DNA of 39,946 nt from Rhodobacter capsulatus (GTDB lineage: Bacteria > Pseudomonadota > Alphaproteobacteria > Rhodobacterales > Rhodobacteraceae), in the NCBI RefSeq assembly GCF_005144475.1, contig NZ_SWJZ01000058.1:1-39946 (forward strand), read 5' to 3'. Within the stretch, counting starts at the first letter, position 1, and the number at the start of each line of letters is the position of its first letter. The position numbers were made by a program, and so were the translations under genes. This document shows positions 1 to 9,023 of this stretch, in pieces. Under the pieces are notes generated by a model, which saw nothing but the letters and a program-made list of their open reading frames with translations, did no database searches and had not been told where the DNA came from.

Positions 1-957
1 GCGATCGAATATCCGACGCGGCCCGTGTTTGTCATCAATATCTCGCGCGGCGGCATCCCGATTGCGCAATGGGACGCCGCCGCGGCCGATCCGAACATGT
101 GGGCCGCAACCCTGGCCAACGTCCCCGCGGCGCTCGCCGAAATCGCGGCGCTGACCGGCCAGACCGTGGACCGCATTGATGCCGCCTTCTGGTGGCAGGG
201 AGAGGCCGATGCCTCGAACGCCGCCGGATATCCGGCGCTGCTGGACGCGCTGATCACGCGTTTCCGGGATCTCTCCTGGTTTGGCCGGACGGCCCCGGTG
301 ATTTGCTCCGGGCTCTCGCCGTACTGGTCGACCAACCTCGAATCCATCATGGATTTGGCGATCCGCATGGCGGTCTCGATGGACGCTGGCCGCCGCCGTT
401 TCGTTGACACCAACCTGCTCCCCCAGTCGTTTTGGGATCCGACGGACAGCTACATCCACATGACCGGCGCCGGATACTGGGAGGCCTCCGATCTCGCTTG
501 GGACGCCTACGCAAACGGCGGCGGCTCGGCGGCCGTGGGCGAGAATTGGCAATATGATGGCGAAAACACCGGTGGTTTTGTTTTCGGCCGGTCGTTGCCG
601 CTGGCCGGGTATTTCAGCGCCTTCGTCAAGGACTTTGCAGGGGCATCGTTGCTGGCGATCGTCAACAACAGCACCGACGGCGCTGCCCGCGCCAGATTGC
701 AGGCGCGGGTCGGCGCCAAGTCGGTCAATATGGAGTGCGATCCCGGCAGTGGCGGGCGCCTTGTCTCGACGGACGATTACTGGGGGCTGATCGCCGCGGG
801 TCTGACGCTGGCGGTGTTTCAGGCCCCGGCGGCCGACAACCAGACCAGCGCCACGCTGCTCACGAAGATCGGGGGCGTCACCGTGACCAAGAAGGTCAAG
901 ATCGGCGCGGCGGACAGTGGCGGCACCGGGTATCGCATGCTGCGCATCGACAACTGA
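1..957 (+). CDS. Partial SGNH/SASA-like carbohydrate esterase, 5' end outside window
   Basis: The frame is open from base 1, so the start lies upstream; the GTG at 25 is only the first start-like codon inside the window. Seen: a GG-x-P-I-x-x-W block near residues 17-24, WWQGEAD at about 64-70, and an Asp/His segment (DSYIH) near 149-153. This order matches the sialate O-acetylesterase (SASA) branch of SGNH hydrolases, which remove O-acetyl groups from glycans. About 150 further residues follow and may be a separate beta-rich domain. In phages of this bacterial group such esterases often sit with tail-fibre genes and modify surface polysaccharide; that role is inferred from the integrated-element context. 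It could also be a non-phage esterase. Confidence 0.7.
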   Translation, partial: AIEYPTRPVFVINISRGGIPIAQWDAAAADPNMWAATLANVPAALAEIAALTGQTVDRIDAAFWWQGEADASNAAGYPALLDALITRFRDLSWFGRTAPVICSGLSPYWSTNLESIMDLAIRMAVSMDAGRRRFVDTNLLPQSFWDPTDSYIHMTGAGYWEASDLAWDAYANGGGSAAVGENWQYDGENTGGFVFGRSLPLAGYFSAFVKDFAGASLLAIVNNSTDGAARARLQARVGAKSVNMECDPGSGGRLVSTDDYWGLIAAGLTLAVFQAPAADNQTSATLLTKIGGVTVTKKVKIGAADSGGTGYRMLRIDN

Positions 958-1195
958 GGGGCATGTCTGGCGGTGGCGCCTGATGGCAGATCTGGGCGGT
1001 ACCCGCAAGGCTATGCGGCTGGCGCATAGCTTGATCGCAGTGCCCGTTTCCGGTTCCAGGCGCGGCCAAAGCGCCGCCTCTGCAGGGAGTTCCAACGTAA
1101 GTCACTGATATTAAATAACTTTGCACTAGGCGCAACAAGATGCGTCAAAAGTGCAAAGTTCCCGCCGCGCCAACGTCGATACCGCAACGCAAAAT

Positions 1196-1213
1196 CCCAA
1201 TAAAATAAGGCTT
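1196..1213 (+). repeat. 18-bp shared sequence, copy 1
   Basis: CCCAATAAAATAAGGCTT here is identical, in the same orientation, to 9154-9171. It is AT-rich within GC-rich surroundings. Both copies lie in gene-free DNA and are surrounded by a short word repeated in both orientations, but the word differs between the two places. Confidence 0.85.
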
Positions 1214-1267
1214 GAATGGGGTTTTCATCGGAGCGTACCGAAGTGACGTGGATAGGAGATCAAGCCT

Positions 1268-1298
1268 CATGTGGCGATGGCACGGTCATCGCCACATG
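1268..1298. other. Perfect 12-bp inverted repeat with 7-base loop
   Basis: CATGTGGCGATG at 1268-1279 is followed after seven bases by its exact reverse complement at 1287-1298. No T-tract follows on either strand, so a classical intrinsic terminator is not indicated. It could be a protein site or an RNA hairpin at the end of one of the converging transcripts. Confidence 0.7.
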
Positions 1299-1517
1299 GC
1301 ACAAAGTGCAAAGTTCGAGCGCACTCTGGAAGCCCATAGCATCCATAACGCTATGATCTATCGACACAAATCATCTTTTACCGGCTTTTCCCAGCTGTTC
1401 CCGGTTTTTGTCCGATGTACCGGGTGTTTTTGTCGGGTGACACCATCTGGGATCGGCTCGACGTCATTTTGAACCGAATCGAAAGGGGGAACGGCGGGCC
1501 TCCACCGTTCCAACGCC

Positions 1518-1685
1518 TCATCCCGCATCGAGGAGTTCACGCAGCGCTCGCACACGCGCCGGGGTTACCTTTGGATCGCGACCACCGCTGATCACGCGGA
1601 TGAACTCGATCCACGCCTTCTCGTTCTCGCTCAGCTGGTCCCACGGTCCCAGTGGTCCCCTCGGCACCATGAAGAGATCGCTCAT
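1518..1685 (-). CDS. 55-residue mini-protein matching the C-terminal segment of the adjacent XRE regulator
   Basis: The ATG at 1685 overlaps the stop of the upstream regulator by four bases (ATGA), so translation is probably coupled; this decides the start over a longer open frame to 1775. The protein has no helix-turn-helix. Residues from about 20 onward (NEKAWIEFIR, then GRDP) align with the last 35 residues of the regulator (NEKAWLDELR, then NSDP), ending in a similar Arg-rich helix. It therefore looks like a duplicated dimerisation or effector segment encoded separately. It might bind the regulator and change its activity; that is inference. No known family was recognised. Confidence 0.6.
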   Translation of the reverse strand: MSDLFMVPRGPLGPWDQLSENEKAWIEFIRVISGGRDPKVTPARVRALRELLDAG

Positions 1686-2080
1686 TTGCCGAAGATTCCA
1701 CGCAGCGTGCTCCGCCGCCGTGCCGTGATCCGAGGATCGCTGTTGCCAGATGCATCGCGCAGTTCGTCCAGCCAAGCCTTCTCGTTCGCGGTCACGGGCG
1801 TGCCGAAGATCTCGGTGATCGCTTTCGCCGCCGTCACACCCACCGCCTGTTCAAGTGCGATGCGCATCAGATAGGCCGGGTCGACCTCGAGCGCCTTCGC
1901 GAGCGACGGCACCCGGTCGAGTGGTAACTTGCTTTTGCCGGACTTCAGGATCGAGATGAAGTTCGCATTCGCGAAGCCAGCCTCGGCGGCGATCTCGTTT
2001 TGGGTCTTGCGATGGGCGAGCGCGTCGACACGATCGGAGATGAGCCGGGCGACTTCGCTGGTTTTGAAAGGGGTCGTCAT
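1682..2080 (-). CDS. XRE-family helix-turn-helix regulator (132 aa)
   Basis: A helix-turn-helix of the lambda-repressor/XRE type occupies roughly residues 10-70: the run TQNEIAAEAGFANANFIS is the scaffold and recognition helix, followed by KSGKSKLPL and a DRVPSLAKALEV turn. The C-terminal half is a separate helical segment found again in the overlapping mini-gene. I chose the ATG at 2080 because the longer open frame upstream gives low-complexity, unlikely sequence before the domain. It probably represses itself and perhaps neighbouring element genes. The 295 bases between it and the large NTPase gene hold no gene I can support; the promoter for this pair should lie there. The gene is transcribed leftward, like the NTPase and hipBA. 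Confidence 0.8.
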   Translation of the reverse strand: MTTPFKTSEVARLISDRVDALAHRKTQNEIAAEAGFANANFISILKSGKSKLPLDRVPSLAKALEVDPAYLMRIALEQAVGVTAAKAITEIFGTPVTANEKAWLDELRDASGNSDPRITARRRSTLRGIFGK

Positions 2081-2375
2081 GGTGGTTTTCGTCTCGTTTT
2101 TGTTGCTGATGAGACGACCGTAACGAACCGCACCGAGCGCGTCGGGTGGGAGTTGCGCGCGAATGACCGGGATCTGAATGCACGACCGAAGTCCTAGAAA
2201 AAACGCGTCGTGGTGATGGGGGTGCAGCCGGTGCCAGCCGGTTGGGGGCGTCTGAACCCTCCACTCCCGGTCGAAATGGCGATGACGGCCCACAGGCGAC
2301 ATTTATTTCGATCCAGCGCGCTGCAGTGCAGTGTCGCTAGACCGGACTTTCGCCGCGCCGCCCCCACAATCAAGT

Positions 2376-5300
2376 CTAGTCCACTGATGTGATGAAAACT
2401 TTCTCGGGAGTTTCCTGTCCGAGAAGCCTCTTCTCTCGCTCCTTGTTTCGGTCCTCGATTGCCGACTTTCTCGCTCTTCGAAACACAGGGGCATATTGTC
2501 TCCAGAGACTGGTCGTTGGTGCTTCGGGACTCACACGCGCATCCATAGAGGTCTTTGCAATTATCAAGCATCGCCAGAAGTCCTCTGGCTTCTGGGCGTT
2601 CCACATGCTCTCAACCCAATGCCCCGCCCATATGGCACCTTCGTGTTCCGAAAACGCATTCTTGGCGGCTTGCCCTGATACGCCTCTCTGATCGATGTGC
2701 TTGCCCAAGATGTCAGCAAACTCACCAGATCGAATTGAGTAGCCCGCAATCGAAATTGCATATGCTTGATCTAAGCTATCTTCGCTTGCCGCCAGTTCTA
2801 GGACCATCGATTTGATAAAGTCGGCAGCACCGAAGCGTTCGGCTGCAAGGACTTCCCGGGCGAGGACCGCGTCATTTTCTGAAGCCAGCAGCCTTTGACG
2901 CCACAACGCCTTCATTGGTTCTGACACTTCACCCCCCCAAATCGCTTGGTGCTCAAGCGTCAGGTCGTCTCCCAAGGCAAGCAATAAGAAACCCCGGGAT
3001 GATGAAGCCCGCTTCAGCAGAGCAACAGCATGTTCAGGGGCCTTCCCTGAAATAAGGTTTGCCACCGCGAAAGCTACGTTCTTGAGCCATACAAACTGAG
3101 CAATGTCTGCCTGATCCAATATATCGAAAAGATCACTCAGCAGTGCCGGGACTTCACGAACAAGACGCCCGAGGTTGTCGATGCCGATGTCCTGAACCAA
3201 AAGTTTTGCATCTGTCGCATTCAATTCTTCGAAAAACGCCTTCGCCACAGAGTTCAGTTTATTTCGCTTTTCATCGAAGTCATCATCACCTCCCAGAACG
3301 TCTTTAAGGATCCGTTGCTTGGGAAAGCGCTCTCCGTCGCGGTCCGTTTCTTCAATGGACAGAAAGGGAAACGGAGCCGGTTCAGATTTGGAAAGCTTCA
3401 AATCTGCCGAGGGCGGCTGAATTCCGTGCGTAGCCACGACCGCACTGCGAAGTCGCTGCACAAAGCAAGCCACCATCGGCTCCGTAAATTTTTTTCCAAG
3501 CCTTTCACTCGCCGCAAACCAAGTTTTCGAGCTAATCCGCTTCAGGAGGTCATCGACAGGCATTTCGCCGTGTGCGCATGCCTCAACCAGCAACATTGAA
3601 CCGAACCAGCCCTCATAAGTCTTTTCATCCAATGAGGCCGCGTTCCAGTTGCTGCGCATGTGTGCTTGCCGAACAACATCCAGATCATTGTAGGTGGCTA
3701 ACTCATAGGCAACGGCGCGGAGCTTCGAAGACGCCCCACGAGAACAGGCCAATATCTGTTGTTCGAGTTCACCGGTAATCTGCGTTTGACCGTAGAGCGC
3801 CGCCGCAAGGGCACCATACGCCGCTTCTTCATTGTTTCTTTGAAGGGCGTCCCGAATTGCGGATGCTATCTCGTCTGTTGGCTGCGCCTTTAAGCTTGGG
3901 ATGACCGAAAGAAGATAGTCTGATCCAAAAGCCCTGTCTGTCATGCACCTAAGCTGTTCAGCTGCCGAAATCTGCCCGGCGCAATAGTAAAATCCGAAAG
4001 CTCGACAAATCCACTGATCTTGATCCGGCAATGTATCGAAATCGTTACTCGCTTGAACTCTCTTAAACAAGCCCACTGCCAAGTCAGCATCGATCAGCGG
4101 GAGGTGATCCTCGGAATTCAAGATTACTTGTCGTAAAGGAAAACCAGTTCTTGTAAGTAGGCCCGACAATATGCTGCGAGTTTTTTCAACAGCGGCTTCG
4201 GGTTCAAAACGGGCGGCGATAGGAAGAAAGTCTCCGAAATTGTGGTCTTCGCCGCTGACCCCCATGGTCTGCCGCATCTTGTTAACGTCGAGAGCAACGA
4301 ACTGCCGCACGCCTTGATCCATGTCTGAAGGTCGCATGACTCCGGGGTCTGCCACTTTGACCTGACGCCATTCGGTTGGCGATGGCGGCTCAAAGTGATG
4401 CCAGTCTTTTTGCAATTCTCTGGCTATCACAGAAGCTTCCTGAGCGTCTCTCTCGTCACCGCTGGCATAGAGCATTCGAACAACCGTCCATTGTCCACCT
4501 TTCGAAGATTCTTCAAGGCGCAGTGGTTCAATCGCCTTTCGGAAGGCATCTCTCGTCGCGGCGCGATCAATTCGATTGAAAGTTGTAAGCTGCGGAAACT
4601 CTTTTCGCGCTTTATAAATATTTCGATCCAGTGCGAACGCAATGCCCATCGCCACAAAGCTTTCTGCGAACGGCACTAGGGAATGACCTGCCAGCAGCCT
4701 CAGAGCCAACGATATCAAGTCGTCAGGTTCGCTCGGCACTTCGGTCATCTGATCTAGAAGCCGCCTTTCGAACGTGCAGAGGCTTGCCAATTCCCCATCG
4801 ATCTCCGCTTTCCTTTTTTCCACTTTTTCTGCGTAATCTGCATCACCCTGCGTATGATAACGCTTGGCTTGCTCAGCGGCGTCTTTGTGATAGCAGCGAA
4901 GCCAGTGATGGATTGCGGTTTCGGCAGCACGCCAACCCTCATCGGTCAAAGAGACCATGAATGCAGCATGGACCAACCAGTCGTGATTTATCCGCCGACC
5001 ACTTTCAAGGCACAGCAACTTGAGGGTATCGAATAGCGCATCCGGTTGATTTTTTATAATCTCGACAAACTCTTCGAAGCGTTTTTCGCTCACGTTCTGG
5101 AGGTTAGCGAAAGCATCCAGCAGAACGGAAAAAATCGCGCGATCGAAACGGATATTATCCAAAGCGCATATCAGTAACGAAGCAAATATGACGTCAATCG
5201 TTCGGTCCATCGCATTGATTGGTTCGACAAGTTGAGTTATCCGGTCGGACAAATCACGGTTTGCCAAGTGAGTTTGCCACAGTTGGTCGATGAGCGTGAA

Positions 5301-6920
5301 ACCCAGTGCAAGGGTCAAGCCCTCATCTCGAAGTTCATAAAGATCGCCTGGCCCCGGGAGCGGCCGAAAAAATCTTGTCTCAATGACCGCTTCGGAGTCG
5401 GCGTGAAAGTTCTGAGGCGGTTCGTTCTGTGACGCTTGCACCCGTTCAAGAACCTTTCTTGCATGGTCACTAAGACGGTTTGTGAGCTGCTTAAAGGTCT
5501 CGTCTTCGTAGTTCTCTAGCTGTGATGCGCGAAGGTGCTCCATCAGCAGCCTGTCTGTGGTCAACCCTTTCCATGCGATGGCATCTCGATGTGGTAGGGT
5601 TGCGACCGCGACCGCCAGTAATCTCGGATTCTTGAGTGTTTTCAAGGTTTTTTGGTCGAGCCAGTCGAGTGCGATCCCATAGTGCTTCAATAGCTCATCG
5701 CGCTCTGTGGGCGACCATTCAGGAACCCCGAAGGTTTTCGGCCTAAATGCCAAACCGCGGGCGATTGTTTTCTCCCAGAAGTGGGATCTGACGGTTACGA
5801 CCATCCTACCTCTGATTTCCGCCAACCGGGATTGGATGCCGTTAAGTAGTTTGTCCCAACGGAAGTTTTGTCGCTGATTTAAGCCATCGACGACGACCAG
5901 CAACGAGGCTATTGACGGCGTAGCTCTCCATGCCTCAAGCCGGTGCATCCACCTACGCTTTAGCGCATCATCGGCAAATTCGCCAGTTTGCTTGATTAGC
6001 AGGTCGACCAAGAAATCATCAAGGTCGTGGACAGACACGCCGTCAAGCTGCTCAGCGCTGATGAATAGCGCCAAACCTGTGTCGTCGGAACATAACTGAG
6101 CGGCAAGCCATGATTTCCCGTGCCCCTCATCCCCCAATAGGATTACTTCTTTGCCTGTTGCCAGTTCACTCGAAATGTTTTTGCGTAGCTCAGTGCGCAT
6201 TGGCGGAAAGTTCTTCTCCTGCTGAACTGCAAGCCCTTGTCCGAGCCGCTCCCTAGCGTGACGTGTGGAGCCAAAGGTTTGTTGTCGCCATGTGGCATTC
6301 TGATCGACCGCGCGCTTGAACGACAGCTTCGAGACATTGAGGCTGGATTTGAGATACTGGAGGAGACTTTCGAACTCCGGATGCGCTGAAATGGAAGAGA
6401 ACGCATTTTTTAGATCCTCTTTGCTTATTTCTTTCTGCGCGGTTTTCTTATCGTAATTTCCGACAATGAAATCTATTGCCGAACTATCTGCTGCAACCAC
6501 AGCAATGGCTAGAAGCGGCAGCGGGGCGGCAGTCCAATCTAGAATCAATGTGGAGATAGCGTTTTTATCACCATCCTCCTCAAGGTCTTTTGCTATCTGC
6601 GTGCTGACTTCAATTGTTGCGCCGAGAACCCATAAACGATCTGCAGCTTTTTCCCGTCGACCCAGATCGGCGATTTTGACTATAACGTCTTTCCGATCAA
6701 TCTTTCCTGAATACAATTTGGCCTCAAAACAGACGGGATCGGTTCGCATTGCTGCGTCGCCATCCATCCCTCCTTGCAGACCACTGGCCGCAAGCCGAAA
6801 CGGAATGCCTGTTAGGTTGGTCAGCGCAATCCGAAGGAGTCCTTCAAATCCATCTGCGCCTGCGGCCTTGAGCGACAGTAGGCCGGTTTTTACCGTTTGA
6901 AGGTGCGCGTTGATAGACAT
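2376..6920 (-). CDS. Avs-like STAND NTPase with N-terminal PD-(D/E)XK nuclease-like domain (1514 aa)
   Basis: Three parts are visible. Residues about 20-100 carry a nuclease-like core: GFEG (E26), GGMDGD (D53) and FEAKLY (E66-x-K68), in the order of PD-(D/E)XK enzymes. Residues about 220-480 are a P-loop NTPase: Walker A GDEGHGKSW at 263-271, Walker B LLVVVDGLNQ ending at D345, and an Arg after the next strand (VVTVRSHF, R378), as in NACHT/STAND proteins. The remaining roughly 1000 residues are mainly helical with no motif I recognise, like the sensor arms of bacterial NLR-type proteins. Effector, NTPase and long sensor in one chain is the plan of Avs proteins, which detect phage proteins, assemble and cleave DNA. 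That function is inferred by architecture. The gene is clearly lower in GC than the rest of the window, a sign of transfer. A conflict-related restriction-type ATPase is the alternative. Confidence 0.75.
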   Translation of the reverse strand: MSINAHLQTVKTGLLSLKAAGADGFEGLLRIALTNLTGIPFRLAASGLQGGMDGDAAMRTDPVCFEAKLYSGKIDRKDVIVKIADLGRREKAADRLWVLGATIEVSTQIAKDLEEDGDKNAISTLILDWTAAPLPLLAIAVVAADSSAIDFIVGNYDKKTAQKEISKEDLKNAFSSISAHPEFESLLQYLKSSLNVSKLSFKRAVDQNATWRQQTFGSTRHARERLGQGLAVQQEKNFPPMRTELRKNISSELATGKEVILLGDEGHGKSWLAAQLCSDDTGLALFISAEQLDGVSVHDLDDFLVDLLIKQTGEFADDALKRRWMHRLEAWRATPSIASLLVVVDGLNQRQNFRWDKLLNGIQSRLAEIRGRMVVTVRSHFWEKTIARGLAFRPKTFGVPEWSPTERDELLKHYGIALDWLDQKTLKTLKNPRLLAVAVATLPHRDAIAWKGLTTDRLLMEHLRASQLENYEDETFKQLTNRLSDHARKVLERVQASQNEPPQNFHADSEAVIETRFFRPLPGPGDLYELRDEGLTLALGFTLIDQLWQTHLANRDLSDRITQLVEPINAMDRTIDVIFASLLICALDNIRFDRAIFSVLLDAFANLQNVSEKRFEEFVEIIKNQPDALFDTLKLLCLESGRRINHDWLVHAAFMVSLTDEGWRAAETAIHHWLRCYHKDAAEQAKRYHTQGDADYAEKVEKRKAEIDGELASLCTFERRLLDQMTEVPSEPDDLISLALRLLAGHSLVPFAESFVAMGIAFALDRNIYKARKEFPQLTTFNRIDRAATRDAFRKAIEPLRLEESSKGGQWTVVRMLYASGDERDAQEASVIARELQKDWHHFEPPSPTEWRQVKVADPGVMRPSDMDQGVRQFVALDVNKMRQTMGVSGEDHNFGDFLPIAARFEPEAAVEKTRSILSGLLTRTGFPLRQVILNSEDHLPLIDADLAVGLFKRVQASNDFDTLPDQDQWICRAFGFYYCAGQISAAEQLRCMTDRAFGSDYLLSVIPSLKAQPTDEIASAIRDALQRNNEEAAYGALAAALYGQTQITGELEQQILACSRGASSKLRAVAYELATYNDLDVVRQAHMRSNWNAASLDEKTYEGWFGSMLLVEACAHGEMPVDDLLKRISSKTWFAASERLGKKFTEPMVACFVQRLRSAVVATHGIQPPSADLKLSKSEPAPFPFLSIEETDRDGERFPKQRILKDVLGGDDDFDEKRNKLNSVAKAFFEELNATDAKLLVQDIGIDNLGRLVREVPALLSDLFDILDQADIAQFVWLKNVAFAVANLISGKAPEHAVALLKRASSSRGFLLLALGDDLTLEHQAIWGGEVSEPMKALWRQRLLASENDAVLAREVLAAERFGAADFIKSMVLELAASEDSLDQAYAISIAGYSIRSGEFADILGKHIDQRGVSGQAAKNAFSEHEGAIWAGHWVESMWNAQKPEDFWRCLIIAKTSMDARVSPEAPTTSLWRQYAPVFRRARKSAIEDRNKEREKRLLGQETPEKVFITSVD

Positions 6921-7206
6921 ATACTTAACCTAACTCTAATCCATATAAGATGCCCGCAGTGCGTGAGAGCGGCACGGTTCTCTTCGCTGCCAGTAGAATT
7001 ACAGCTACCAAGGGCTGCCCTCAATCACTTGCAGTTACCAAAAGTCACAGCGTGTATTCTTCAGACAGGTGGCGTTGGGCGCATCTGCTTTCGCTTAACC
7101 CCTATTCGTGCCTGTGTCTCTGGCGACACCCTGCGTCCAAAGCAACCTCGGCGCTTCACGGTTGCCGCCCGCGGAACACCGGAACCGAATGGGGCCAAAA
7201 TCTCGC

Positions 7207-8511
7207 TTACGGTCGATTGATGATCAAACCATCGCGTTCAGGTATATCGATCTCCGCGTTCAGCGCCTGCGCGAACCAGCCTGCCTGTTCTGCCATCGAA
7301 TCGCCGAGCGGTTTCAGACTCGGTCCCCGCATCGGAGCGATCTGGACGACGGCGGCCTGCACGATCTCGATCAGGCGCTTGCGCAGCGCGGGTGTGAAGC
7401 GCGGAAAACCAAGCGCGCGGATAAAGTCTTCGAGGTCGGCCGCAGTGATCTCGTCGGTCATTTGCGCGCGTCCGATGTCGAAGGCCAGCTGATGCGTCAC
7501 TTCGCGGTCGATCAGCACCGGCGCGACGTCATAGACCGGCGCCAGAACGGGACGCGCTCCGGTGTAAAGCAGCGCATGGTTCTTCGCGTGGTTGTCGGTG
7601 TTGCCGAGAAGCAGGTTCACCAGCGTCACCTCAAGGAACGCTTGACGCGCGCGGCCGGGGTTGGCGGTCTGCGCGAGCAGCTCTCCCACCGAGCGCGCCT
7701 CGAAGCGGCGGCTATCGCTGCTGTTGCGCTGGTATTTCAGATGCGGACCAAGACCGAGCGCCTGGGCGAAATCCTCCTGATGGATGCGATGCACGACCCC
7801 GCCGTCGCACAGCCGATCGAAACGGGTGACGAGCAGTCCTTGAAGGTCGCCCTCTCCAAACATCGCGGTTTCAGCGACCGGGTGGCGCTGCATCCCGCGC
7901 ATCAGGCTCATCAGCACATGTTCCTGTCGCACCAGCGCCATTTCTGACGACCGGGGCACCTTCAGGATATGCGTCGTCGGCACGTTCAGCCCGCGTTTGG
8001 GCAGCGCAAAGCGTCCATCCGCAAGCTGTGTCAGTGCGACCTTGCCTTGAACGCCCGCAAGCGGAGATGGATCGCGGGTGTCGTCGGGCAGACGACGGCG
8101 GTCACGCAGCGAGACCATGATCCGAGTGAGATCCTCCGCATCGAGCGCGTCATAGTCGGTCGCAAGATCGCCGGGCGTCTTCGCCGGACCTGCCCCCATC
8201 GAAACGCAAGAGATCGCACCGGGGCAATCGGCGCCCAGGTGTTCAAGCTGCCCGACGATGTCGGACCAGTCGAGCCGGTAGCGTTGCAGGATCTGCTCGC
8301 GCTGCGCATTCTCGAAGAGCAGGTTCGAGAAGAAGGCGCGTGTCACGGCATCGCTGAAGGGTTCTTCGCGGAGTGGCAGCGAGAGCGACAGCGGATGGGG
8401 CAGCGTGTCGGTGAGATAGGCGAAAGCAAGCGCCCCATCGTCGAACCGGGTCAAACGACCGATCGGCTGCGCGCGGGCTTCAAGGAAGACGTCGAGGTCG
8501 AGCCGGGGCAT
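7207..8511 (-). CDS. hipA: HipA-type Ser/Thr kinase toxin (434 aa)
   Basis: HipA kinases phosphorylate a translation target (glutamyl-tRNA synthetase in E. coli) and cause growth arrest; the target here is unknown. Seen: the P-loop region SPLAGVQGK at about 149-157, THILK at 180-184, HQEDFAQ at 244-250, the catalytic loop LLGNTDNHAKNH with D306 and N304/H308, and the metal-binding APVYD with D328. All key kinase positions appear intact and the length is usual for the family. The start lies one base beyond the hipB stop, so the two are one operon under the hipB promoter. About 285 bases follow before the start of the NTPase gene on the same strand, so read-through into that gene is possible. 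Confidence 0.92.
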   Translation of the reverse strand: MPRLDLDVFLEARAQPIGRLTRFDDGALAFAYLTDTLPHPLSLSLPLREEPFSDAVTRAFFSNLLFENAQREQILQRYRLDWSDIVGQLEHLGADCPGAISCVSMGAGPAKTPGDLATDYDALDAEDLTRIMVSLRDRRRLPDDTRDPSPLAGVQGKVALTQLADGRFALPKRGLNVPTTHILKVPRSSEMALVRQEHVLMSLMRGMQRHPVAETAMFGEGDLQGLLVTRFDRLCDGGVVHRIHQEDFAQALGLGPHLKYQRNSSDSRRFEARSVGELLAQTANPGRARQAFLEVTLVNLLLGNTDNHAKNHALLYTGARPVLAPVYDVAPVLIDREVTHQLAFDIGRAQMTDEITAADLEDFIRALGFPRFTPALRKRLIEIVQAAVVQIAPMRGPSLKPLGDSMAEQAGWFAQALNAEIDIPERDGLIINRP

Positions 8512-8512
8512 C

Positions 8513-8734
8513 TCAGGCGCTCAAGGTGATCTGCAAGCCGAGATCGCGGCAGATTTGCAGGACAAGACCGATGCGGGCGGTCTCCTTGCCGTTCTCGATC
8601 GCACTGAACGTCGCCGCCGAGACCCCGCTCTGCATCGCGGCCTCGGCCTGCTGCAAGCCAAGTGCCTGCCTGCGCGCCCGGATCGCCTGTCCGAGCTCGG
8701 CAACGGTGGAGATGGGGGTGAGGGTGTCGGTCAT
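8513..8734 (-). CDS. hipB: HipB-type antitoxin and operon repressor (73 aa)
   Basis: This is a small XRE helix-turn-helix protein: ARRQALGLQQAEAAMQSGVS then ATFSAIENGK at about residues 20-50. HipB proteins bind and silence HipA and repress the shared promoter. Its stop is one base before the hipA start, as in known hipBA operons. Three palindromic sites lie just upstream, the nearest only eight bases before the ATG, which fits tight autoregulation. The length is normal for HipB. Confidence 0.9.
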   Translation of the reverse strand: MTDTLTPISTVAELGQAIRARRQALGLQQAEAAMQSGVSAATFSAIENGKETARIGLVLQICRDLGLQITLSA

Positions 8735-8741
8735 CGCGCCA

Positions 8742-8859
8742 TCGACGATCGTTGAAATGAGTGTTGAGGATGCACCACCTTGGGGCTTGCGTCAACGATC
8801 GTTGAAATTGCAGTTTGAGGAGGGCTGCAGGGGGGGGGCGCCGTTTCAATGATGGTTGA
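8742..8859 (-). promoter_or_regulatory. Three palindromic operators upstream of hipBA
   Basis: A perfect 14-bp palindrome TCAACGATCGTTGA lies at 8792-8805. Near-palindromic relatives lie at 8742-8755 (TCGACGATCGTTGA) and 8846-8859 (TCAATGATGGTTGA). Start-to-start spacings are 50 and 54 bp, close to five helical turns, so bound dimers would sit on about the same face of the DNA. A possible leftward -35 box (TTGACG) overlaps the middle site. By analogy with HipB in other bacteria these are probably its operators. Confidence 0.75.
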
Positions 8860-9023
8860 TATGACGTCCCAAGCGGGCCGGGGCAGTCGCCGATGCAAAG
8901 GTGCAGGTTTCCGAGGAGACATGCCTTGAAGGCAGAGAGGCGAAGTCCACATGCGCGCCGCCAACGATGCCTTCGGCGAGTTCGCCAGAGCGTGCTGAGA
9001 GGGTTGCATCAGGGTTGCATTTT

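Larger units (their letters stand above)
1117..1315. repeat. Three copies of AGTGCAAAGTT around the 18-bp shared sequence
   Basis: AACTTTGCACT lies at 1117-1127 and its exact reverse complement AGTGCAAAGTT at 1150-1160 and 1305-1315. The 18-bp shared sequence (1196-1213) sits between the second and third copies. The first two copies face each other and could bind a dimeric protein. Function is unknown. Confidence 0.75.
958..1517. other. Gene-free stretch with short repeats and a hairpin
   Basis: I see no convincing gene in this 560-base stretch. It holds three copies of an 11-bp word, an 18-bp sequence shared with base 9154, and a perfect 12-bp-stem hairpin, each listed separately. The esterase gene ends just left of it, and the leftward mini-gene ends at its right edge, so both neighbours converge on it. 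Confidence 0.6.
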
